Part shown: positions 24,701-36,200 of the stretch, in pieces
How positions within the stretch are numbered: position 1 is the first letter of the stretch
Layout: each line of letters begins with the position of its first letter
Source of the DNA: Nematostella vectensis
Lineage: Eukaryota > Cnidaria > Anthozoa > Actiniaria > Edwardsiidae
Direction: 5' to 3'
NCBI RefSeq assembly: GCF_932526225.1
Contig: NC_064047.1
Location: 1,488,001 to 1,552,000 of the forward strand
Length of the DNA: 64,000 nt
The notes under the pieces: generated by a model
Told to the model about the DNA's origin: nothing
Databases searched by the model: none
What the model saw: the letters and a program-made list of their open reading frames with translations, nothing else
Position numbers and translations under genes: made by a program

Positions 24701-27447
24701 ACATGGGAGGGGAAGGAGGGTTCGTATACTCCAACAACAGCTGCCCCACTATACCCCCCTGCGGCTGGTTTTCTGCGATGCTTTTCTTGACAAGACACAT
24801 CTTTATTTCAGGTGCGTCATCTAACGTGGAAAAGATTCTGACACATTAAACATTAAATGTAAAGAAGGCCAAACCATCGCCAATTTGCGCACCCACATAG
24901 TACCAAGTCACGCCGAGCAAAACTAAGGCTATAATTTTCTTTATGACTCCCTCATTATCAAACAAATATGTCATCTTTTGTACAGTATGGTTTTAATGTT
25001 GAACAGTTTGTCAAAAACAGCGACTGAAGTCAGCCTTTTGTACCTTTACTCGAACGATTCAACACTACGGCTGTGTTTGTTTCCGCCAGAACATGCGCAT
25101 GCGCATACGTTAATCAGCACCGTCGACCAAGCATCCACTTTCATTGGCTAATTGGTTACATTTTGAAGCTTTCTTTTTTGCAAATAAACCGTTGTAATGA
25201 TCTGATTATATGTCTTGATAACTCTAGTTCTTTGAATACACTTTGAAAAAAAAAAGTCAATGGGTAAAATAAACTTTTCTTTAGCTGAATAGATTTGTTT
25301 ATTGCGTCTTCGAAAACAATGCTTCATATCGACGTTCGCCTCGCTTACAAGAAAAGGCTGGGTTACTATTCAACGATAGCGCCGGAGACTTTATTTTAAA
25401 AAAAGGTATTCTGCGAACCTTCTACAATATGCTGAAGCGCTTTCTTGCTGCCGTCATTCTAACTAAAGTTGCTTTTTGATTGGCCTGCGCCAAGATATGG
25501 CGTGATTGGAAACCATTTCAGGGCTGGCTAATACAAACGCTTCAAGGATTTTGAATGAAGGAAGCCAGACGTCAATTTAGCTGTTGGAAACCCTCGGCGG
25601 AAGAATATTGAATAAAGAAGATGTAGCGTTGCCGTCGTCGTCACTCTCATAAGATAGGGGAACTTACTGATAACATTGACGTAAAGTCCCTGGGCCATTG
25701 CGCCGCTCTGAGACCCAATACTCCGGATGCTGAGATACACGTACACATTCTTGTCGGAGATGAACTGGGCATCCTTCACACGGAAACTCCGTACCACCAC
25801 CTGCAAGAGGACAAGGTGCCTCTATTAAAGCGACCACTTTTCTAAGTCCTGAAATAGTAGTAACTCAAAGACTAGGTCTAATAACTCTATTAAAGCGACC
25901 ACTTTTCTAAGTCCTGAAATAGTGGTAACTCAAAGACTGGATCTATAATAGCTCGGATATTGGTCACCAAAGAACTGAGTTTAATACCTATATAAGGCTA
26001 CCAATTGTCTCGAAATACTGCTCTTTTCAACACTATATTCAATTTTTCGAGCAAATATTTTCTCTAGAATTGATATTTTAAGTCCCGAAATGGGTCACAG
26101 TTTAGAAGCTGTAACCAAGACCGTTGCCGTCATTTTCTCCTCCCAAATGTAAGTTCAACCTTATGTGATAATAGGGTTTGTTGTGCCGGTAGTAACTACG
26201 CTGTGTGCCCCCAGCCACATGGTAAACTCCCCCCCCCCCCCCCCCTTCCTATTCATAGTGATGCAGCTTCGCTTATATTGCCCTCTCTAGCGTAATACGT
26301 GCACAGCCAAAGTAAATCCTACCTGGTCGTCCTTTATAGCAAAGGGAAGATTGTCTCCATTTGTCAGCGTGTAAGTAAACGTCTCGCCCGGATTGGCGGT
26401 CTTCGTCCTCAGCTCGCCTATAACAGTACCCTCTCTTGAAAGAACAGAGACCGAGTTGGGCACAAGACTTATGTTCGCCGATAAAGAGATATCTGGGGAA
26501 AAGATGGAAATATCAGTATTCTTCTGATAGTATAAATACTGAACAAACTTATACATATTGTGCTATATATTATGACAAAATATGACATTGTTTGCAGGGA
26601 TATCTTTACACTCGTTTTGTCGCACGTGCACCCTGTGCCTTAAGTTTAAGAGTCACAACTATTTTTTTTTTTGGTGGACGTCAATCATTACTTTTCAATT
26701 CTTTCAATTCTGCATCTGTCACAGGTTTAGATCGTTCGCAACCAAACCAACAGCAAAGTGGATCGCCTTTTTAGGTGGGACTCCGATAAATAAGACGGGG
26801 GTGATCGTCGGCAAAATCGATTTTCACCCTAAGGGAGGGCACTTTGGGCGTGATCAACAGAAATTCTTACCTCTAAGATGTAGCAAATTGGGTGTGTTCG
26901 AAGGCATTTTTTAACCTTAAGATGACAGAATCGGGAAAAACACCCCCTTAGGAATAGCAGTTGTTAGAATTTTACTACCCTAAAAGAGATGGCAAACTCC
27001 GAAAAACCACCCCCTAAAGAACGGCAGTTGATCGAAATTTCATACCCTAAAAAATGGAGAGTCCCTCCCGAGCTTCGTGTTGTTGGTGATTGAGTGCGTA
27101 GTCTTATCTCTTGTCTGCTTTTTTTGGACGCCTAGTGATTTTCAGCGCTCTCTCATTGGTTAGTTACGGCTGCCGTAACTATGAAATGAAAGTGCACATG
27201 TCAGGCGCGTACAAAGGGGGTACGGCGGCCAAAAAGAGGGTCATTTGTTATAAAGGAATCTTCAAATACTAGGCTTTTTCCATACGATATACGTATGACT
27301 GAGCTCCCCCCCCCCCCCCCCCCAAGTCAATCCTGGGTACGCGCCTGCGTGTGACTGAAAAAGTGTAGGGATGATGCAAACAGTGATGGTAATAAAAACA
27401 GATAGTAGTAGTAAATATATGGTGCTGATGATATTATGGCGAGGAAG

Positions 27448-27479
<32 letters not shown>

Positions 27480-30188
27480 GATAATGATAATGATAATGAT
27501 AATGATAATGATAATGATAATGATAATGATAATGATAATGATAATGATAATGATAATGATAATGATAATGATAATGATAATGATAATGATAATGATAATG
27601 ATAATGATAATGATAATGATAATGATAATGATAATGATAATGATAATGATAATGATAATGATAATGATAATGACAAGTTGATATTGATGATAACGATGTT
27701 CTTGTTATTGATGACGACGGTAACAATTATGATTATAATGGTTACAATATTGATAATAACACGATTGGCAAAAAACGAAGACAAAATGACAAAAGTGATG
27801 GTGACTACGTAGTTATTAAAGCCGCATTGTCACCAGTTTACTTCCGGTCGATTACGTAACAATCTCCGATCATTTTTAACGGAAAACGCGAAAATTATTT
27901 CAAAGCTGTAAGAGCAGTGTGTCTATTGGAAGTTTCTTTGAGGATGTGACTGATAATTTAGAGAGGACGGCCTGTTAAATAGCGAGGATTCTTATAAATT
28001 GTTTGTCTCTTGTTGTCGGTTGAGGTTTCCGACGGCCTTTGGAAGTAAACTGGTGACAATGGGTCTTTAGCACACCAGTACCTGAGATAACTATGGAACA
28101 GTTGAAGACAGTTGACAAGGGCTGCTGAAGTTCGTAGATGTAACCATTTGAGGATAAACCACGGACCACGCGGCCATTATCGGTCACTTTGATTGAGACT
28201 GTGTAGTTAGCTGGCCTCAAAATGTCCTGCAATAGGAAGACTCCGTTAGCGAAAGTGACAGACCTTAGACTCTTAAGCCATGGTCATGGGAGCTAGCAGG
28301 GATATAGAATAGGGAGAACTGCCCCGCTTTCCCATTAAAAAAATGACTAAAGACAGACCAAGAGCCATGAGGAAAAGGATAGGAAAAGCAACCCCCTCCA
28401 CAATAAGAGAGTCGAAAGTATATTATGGAGGACTCCCCCCTCTCCAGCAAATGCATTTTGCACACAATTATGAACGATGTTGCTTACAAGACCCTAAAAC
28501 AGTCATATACTCACAGCAGATTTGAAAATTTTGTTGTCTTGAAGTAAGAAGGGCAGAGCGTTTGAGCCCTCAGTAATCAGCTGATAGGTCAGCGTCTGTT
28601 TCTTGTTGCCATGGGAGTCAGAGTTGTCGGGATCAACAGCCTTTAGAAGAGTAACCACTGACCCAATAGACGCGCTGATTGCCTGCTCAAACGGAGACTT
28701 GCAGAAACTACTAGGTGGCTCGTTGACATCTGAAAACATACAAATAGTTCTGACTTCGCAACTACCTTATTACATAAAACTATCAAAATACAGCCAAATT
28801 AACCACGCATATTTCACAAAATAATTTCACATAGTTTTTAAACGCCTTGTATATAGCGATTCTATCCCAAATCGCGTTTTAAGTGAGTCCGAAAGCGATT
28901 TGGGCAAAACGCGCAAATTACACAATCTGACATCCGAACATTTCAAAATCCAAATTCATGTAAAATGGCAAAATAGAGATAAGATATTAAAAGACAGAAT
29001 TTAAAAGATTTTGAACAAACAGTAATTGAGGCCAAAAATGAGGAACAGAAACGGGAAAGGGTAAGAAGGACGGTGCTTCCCTACTTACCAACAACTGTTA
29101 TAGTAAACGCTTTCTCTATAGAGAGCGGCGTGTGTCGACTGCCAACCTCATCTGTGCATTTTATCTTAATCATCCGAGCATGCGCAGACTCAAAATCAAG
29201 CCCATGTGACGTCATCAAACGCAACGCGTCATCGATCACGAAATCCGTACTGCTGGTACAGGAAGAGTCACTGATGACGTCACAGACAGTACAGCGATGT
29301 GATTGGTTGATGTCGGGGTCGGTGACAGTAATGGAGCCAACTAGGGCATTAGCCTCGTTTTCGCGTACTCTTTTATTGCTAAGCGATATGCCAGTTGGGG
29401 CTTCGTTGACATCTGTCAAAACAAAAAGCAAACGCAAAACGCAAATTGGTGAAGTGTTATTAATGAAAGCACACGATATAATTGCTAGCATACGATATAA
29501 TTGCTAGAATCACTACATTAAAGGAGCTTTGTCATCAGTTGTGCATCTGTTCTCGCATGCAGTTGTTAAGCTTCCTTTATGGCCTACGATACGAGTCGAA
29601 ACAAAAATTCCCCTTCTCCTCCCGTTCCCCCACCTCCCCTTCGATGTCGGGATGTTTAGTAAACCAAGAGAAACTCTAGATTAAGCCTCTTTACTGTTTT
29701 TGAAGAGCCCCTGTCTGTCACATCTTTGCTATGGTTTCATTTTATTGGAAAGATATATGCGATAAAATCTCAAAATAACCATCTAAACACAAAGTTTAAT
29801 ACTTTATCTACCAAATTCAATCGAAAACACCGCATGTTCTTCCCCAAATCAGCTGATGGAAATCGATGCGTTTTTATATTTGGTACTTTGCTAGGATGAC
29901 AAAATGGCGGCTGAAAGAGGCTGCTTAATGTGGCTGTGTTTGTGAGAGATGATTATCAATGATAATATGACCGGTGACTGGTGATTCCGATGATGATAAC
30001 ATTGAAAATGTAAGAAGGACGACGATACGTCGATGACGACAACGAGGAAGGTTGTGAGGATGATGATGAGGATTAGGATGAGGACGATGTCGATAAGAAT
30101 GAATGTTGAGTGTTGCGATTGTTACTACTACGGATGATGATGATGGTAGTGATGATGGTGATGGTGATGATGATGGTGATGGTGATGG

Positions 30189-30223
<35 letters not shown>

Positions 30224-33200
30224 ATGATGATGATGATGGTGATGGTGATAATGATGATGATGATGATGATGGTAGTGATGATGGTGATGGTGATGATGAT
30301 GATGATGATGATGATGATGGTGATGGTGATGGTGATGGTGATGATGATGGTGATGGTGATGGTGATGGTGATGGTGATGGTGATGGTGATGGTGATGGTG
30401 ATGGTGATGGTGATGTTGATGGTGGTGATGGTGATGGTGATGGTGATGGTGATGGTGATGGTGATGGTGATGGTGATGGTGATGGTGATGGTGATGGTGA
30501 TGGTGATGGTGATGGTGATGGTGATGGTGATGGTGATAATGGTATGATTATGTTTACAATTATATAATTATTATGACGACGACAATGTAGGTAATTTTAT
30601 GATTTGATTATACATCGTGATTAGCCCCGTAGCCAAGGAGCGCGCGCGCCGGGGGGGGGGGGGGGGGGGGGGAGGGTCATTTAACCATAAAGCGGCCTAT
30701 CTTTTTTCTTATGTAGTGTCTTCTACCCCTAAAGGTACTTAATTTTCCTTAATTAGAACGGACCTTCCAGTCGATTGGAATGGTTCTTCCAACCCATCTC
30801 CCCCCCCCCCTGGCTACGAGCGTGGTGATAACATGTGATTGTAAGATAATGATATTGCCCGATCCCTTACCTTTCACAGCAATATCGAACGCCTGACTGA
30901 CATGCTGGCCGTGACCATCAGAACAGTTCAGCACGATGTGGAGCGAGGGTGGGGTGAGTGCCTCATAATCCGAATTCGTCGAACCTGCAACTAGGGTAGT
31001 TCCTAGGACTCGCACACGCCCCCCGGCATCGTCCGTCAGAGCGCACCTGGGCAAATCTCCGTCTTGGTCCACTAATTGGATAATGCTAATGAGAATGCCT
31101 GATTGGCTGTTTTCATTGAAACTCAGCTCGCCCCCAGTCCCCGGTAGGTTTATTCCGGTCGGGGGGTCGTTTTGATCTAGAAATACGAACGATTGTGACG
31201 TTAGCAATGACGAATAGCTATGTTTCTTTTCTCTTTCGTGGAAAATATAACCCTTTACAACTTACCTGAAACACTAACAGTCAGTATCTCTTCTTTATAC
31301 AATCCTCCTCTATCTGTTGCCTTGACAACAACGTCAATTGTCTTTTCCGTCTCATAGTCCAGAGACCCGTTCACGAGGAAGCTTTTCCCATCAGCCCCTA
31401 TTGAAAACGGGACCCCACTTGGGCCCATTATTGCAAAGGTGCAAGTGTCATTGGGGCTTTCTGGATCCTCGCACGTCAAAGTCCCTACTAAGGTACCAGT
31501 CGGACTGTTTTCGGGGATAGATTTATTGGTTAACGTGATCGACGTTGGCGCTTCGTTGACGTCTGGTAAAAGATCAATATAAGTTGAACTGGTAAGGAGT
31601 GTAACCACAAATAAATGACACAAAGATGAAGCAATGATGCATGGAAAATTTAGATATCAGTATCATGTCAGGGGCATTGCCAGGATTTTTCCTTGGGGGG
31701 AGTGGGGGGCTTGTTCGTGATTTAACGTAACGTTTTATTGGACCAGAAAGGGAGGGGGGGGGTTGGGCTGCCACTCCCCTAGCTACGCCACTGGATGTGC
31801 AATGCGTGACATATGTATCATGTAAACTTGCGTTACACACTCATCGATGTGAGTTGAAGTGGTAGTGCGTGACATATGTATCATGTAAACTTGCGTTACA
31901 CACTCATCGATGTGAGTTGAAGTGGTAGTGCGTGACATATGTATCATGTAAACTTGCGTTACACACTCATCGATGTGAGTTGAAGTGGTAGTGCGTGACA
32001 TACGTATCATGTAAACTTGCGTTACACACTCATCGATGTGAGTTGAAGTGGTAGTGCGTGACATACGTATCATGTAAACTTGCGTTACACACTCATCGAT
32101 GTGAGTTGAAGTGGTAGTGCGTGACATATGTATCATGTAAACTTGCGTTACACACTCATCGATGTGAGTTGAAGTGGTAGTGCGTGACATATGTATCATG
32201 TAAACTTGCGTTACACACTCATCGATGTGAGTTGAAGTGGTAGTGCGTGACATATGTATCATGTAAACTTGCGTTACACACTCATCGATGTGAGTTGAAG
32301 TGGTAGTGCGTGAGATACGTATCATGTAAACTTGCGTTACACACTCATCGATGTGAGTTGAAGTGGTAATGCGTGACATACGTATCATGTAAACTTGCGT
32401 TACACACTCATCGATGTGAGTTGAAGTGGTAGTGCGTGACATACGTATCATGTAAACTTGTGTTACACACTCATCGATGTGAGTTGAAGTGGTAGTGCGT
32501 GACATACGTATCATGTAAACTTGCGTTACACACTCATCGATGTGAGTTGAAGTGGTAGTGCGTGACATATGTATCATGTAAACTTGCGTTACACACTCAT
32601 CGATGTGAGTTGAAGTGGTAGTGCGTGACATATGTATCATGTAAACTTGCGTTACACACTCATCGATGTGAGTTGAAGTGGTAATGCGTGACATACGTAT
32701 CATGTAAACTTGCGTTACACACTCATCGATGTGAGTTGAAGTGGTAGTGCGTGACATACGTATCATGTAAACTTGCGTTACACACTCATCGATGTGAGTT
32801 GAAGTGGTAGTGCGTGACATACGTATCATGTAAACTTGCGTTACACACTCATCGATGTGAGTTGAAGTGGTAGTGCGTGACATACGTATCATGTAAACTT
32901 GCGTTACACACTCATCGATGTGAGTTGAAGTGGTAGTGCGTGACATACGTATCATGTAAACTTGCGTTACACACTCATCGATGTGAGTTGAAGTGGTAGT
33001 GCGTGACATATGTATCATGTAAACTTGCGTTACACACTCATCGATGTGAGTTGAAGTGGTAGTGCGTGACATATGTATCATGTAAACTTGCGTTACACAC
33101 TCATCGATGTGAGTTGAAGTGGTAGTGCGTGAGATACGTATCATGTAAACTTGCGTTACACACTCATCGATGTGAGTTGAAGTGGTAGTGCGTGACATAC

Positions 33201-36200
33201 GTATCATGTAAACTTGCGTTACACACTCATCGATGTGAGTTGAAGTGGTAGTGCGTGACATACGTATCATGTAAACTTGCGTTACACACTCATCGATGTG
33301 AGTTGAAGTGGTAGTGCGTGACATACGTATCATGTAAACTTGCGTTACACACTCATCGATGTGAGTTGAAGTGGTAGTGCGTGACATACGTATCATGTAA
33401 ACTTGCGTTACACACTCATCGATGTGAGTTGAAGTGGTAGTGCGTGACATACGTATCATGTAAACTTGCGTTACACACTCATCGATGTGAGTTGAAGTGG
33501 TAGTGCGTGACATACGTATCATGTAAACTTGCGTTACACACTCATCGATGTGAGTTGAAGTGGTAGTGCGTGACATATGTATCACGTAATCTTGCGCTAC
33601 ACACTCATCGATATGGGTTGGTGGTAGGGCGCGTAACCGCAATATCGTGACAATATGATCTGATTGCATAAGCTCCCTTCGTGGGGGGTCGCTGTAATCT
33701 ATGCACGTGATTCTATTGTAATATGGGAAAAAAACTATGATGTCATAGTTATTAGCAATTCACCTTCCCACAACTCTTTGCGACACGCGCGTGAAATCGC
33801 GTAGCGTCAAAATTGTTAACACGATGGGAAAGTTTGTTTTTATGCCAAGTTTTACGCGCGGGTTGCAAAGAGTTGTGGGAAGACGTTGGGAAGGTGACTT
33901 AGCATTATCTATGCACGTGATCTTCACGTGATTCTGCAAACAACATACCTTTGACGATAATAACAAAGTCCTTCGTGATTGACAGCTTGGGGGTGCCATC
34001 ATCTGTGCACGTGACTCGTATGGTCAGTTGCCTCGTTTTTTCGTAGTCGATCACAGGCATTCCCTTTACTTCCAGCACAGCGCCGCCCTTGACCGTGAAG
34101 AAGCTGCTTCCCGGCGACTGGGCACTAGCGGCGGCCGCGCTACAGTAGTGAGACTGGGTCTGAGTGACCTTGTTATCTGGGTCAGTCACCTGGTAAATGA
34201 CAAAACAACTTTAATTTAATAATCAATCTAATTCCCCTTCAATTAAATAATGAATTAAATACCGTTGATAAAGTACAACATTTTAAAAGTGGATGCTAAT
34301 TTGAATTTCCCATGAAAATAGACGCATCTGTATGTTAGATGTAAATCATGATGTAAATAATAATGTTAACAGGATGATTGGCTTATCGGCATTTGTAAAA
34401 CACAACACTCACCATAAACGAGCCAATAATAGTTCCGGCTATGGCGTTCTCATCAACCGAGTGACTCCCCGTTAGCTGAACATCACTCGGCACCTCGTTA
34501 ACATTGATTATAGAAATCAAAAATGACTTAAACACTGGCCCAGTTGAACTGTTCGCCATGACAGTCAAAGAGTAGAGGTCCCGAGCCTCGTAGTCCAGCT
34601 TTCCCTTTACCATCAGATCAGCCGCGCACGTGCTCTGCTTGCCATTTAATCTGCACGAGGTAGGACCAATCTCAAACTTCTCCAAAGTAGAATTATCGGA
34701 GGGAGCAATGCTAAATACTATTGTATCTCCTTCCTCGTCGAGGGCAGTGAGTCCTGCGGCCCGTGCCCCAATCCCAGCATCCTCCGCAACGCTTGTCGGG
34801 TTGAGTGTGATCTGTTTCGGCGGCTCATCTTTATTAAGCACATTTATCATAAACGTGGCGGTTGTAATCCCAACCGGATGCCCAAAATCGGAACACTTGA
34901 TCACAATTTTATGAATACTTCTAGACTCGTGATCTAGTGATTTGGCAACAACAACTTTAGAACCAATTATTTTAAAATGGTCGTCACTGGTACTGATTAG
35001 TTCCCAGCTAAAGTTAGAAGAAGCAGGAGTACCCCAAGGATCGTCACCATCATTTGCAGTCAACACACCGACCTCAGTTCCAATAGGCACGTTCTCAAGG
35101 ACAGTCAACTTCGTCAAAGTAATATTCATAGGAGGGTCATTCACATTCAAGACTTTCACCTTAAAAGCCTGCTCAAGCCACATTTGAGGACTTCCATCGT
35201 CAGTGGCTCTAATCGTTACCTCGATTTCACTGTTGTTCAGTGGAATTATTCCGTGCAGCTTTGGGTCTTGCCACAAGCTCTGAAGATCGTCTCCTTGAAC
35301 TGTAAAAAGCCATGAAGGGGACACAACAGTGTAGAGAAATGACTGTCCCGTCTGCTGGTCACGTGTGGTAATGGTACCAATCACAGTACCTACAGCAGCA
35401 TGTTCCAGTAGAGTATTCCCAGATATGTGAAGACTTGTTGGGGGATCATTCACCCGGCGGCAGAACTGCTTTTTCAGACTACTGCTCCACTCGACAAAAG
35501 TATTACTAGCGTCTAACTGACAAGTTATGCTGCTCACAACGCTGCGGAAATCCGCACTGGAATACATCTCAGCGAATTTTCTCCCTGCTTGGGCAGTTAT
35601 GCGTGCAAGCCTGTAGTCACTGGGACAAGACAAGGTACATGCCCTAGTATAGGACGTCCCAGAAGGGCAATGACTCATTATCTTTTTGCAAGCTTCAGAA
35701 AACTGATCCTGATAGGTATCGCTGGGGCAATCGGGGACCTGGGCGGAGCCGCAGTCTTTCGGGGTGCAAGTGTACCCATTCTTGGTATAGCCAGGATTAC
35801 AGCTACAGTAAAATGAGCCCATGGTGTTGGTACAAGCTTGGTCACAAGGACCACGCCCACTGTTAGGAGCACACTCGTTTATGTCTCCACACGTCTTGCC
35901 ATCTGTAAGATCATCAAATTTGTTGTGTTATTAAAATAGTAAGTAACAATTACAAGGAGCAAAGCCTTTTTTGTGGGGGGATGGGGGAGTGGAACCCTCT
36001 TTTTAAAGCCTCAAACATCTCTTAGTATAGTTTGTTAGTACAGATTGTTTTCAGGAGCATAAGCCTGGTAATCACCCTTAATCACCCATCTGTTGCCAAT
36101 AGAGGTTGTGTTATTAGTTATACAGTATCTTTACAAATGATGGGTCTTTACCCTAAGGTTTATCCCCTTACACACACCAATCAACCCAAAAGCTACCTGA

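Noticed and set aside
27262-27784. His-Tyr, Ser-Leu and Ile-Met repeat proteins
   Set aside because: Direct translation of the (ATAATG)n microsatellite.
30103-30567. Asp/Gly-rich acidic protein
   Set aside because: Direct translation of (GAT/GGTGAT)n in an intron of the cadherin-like gene.
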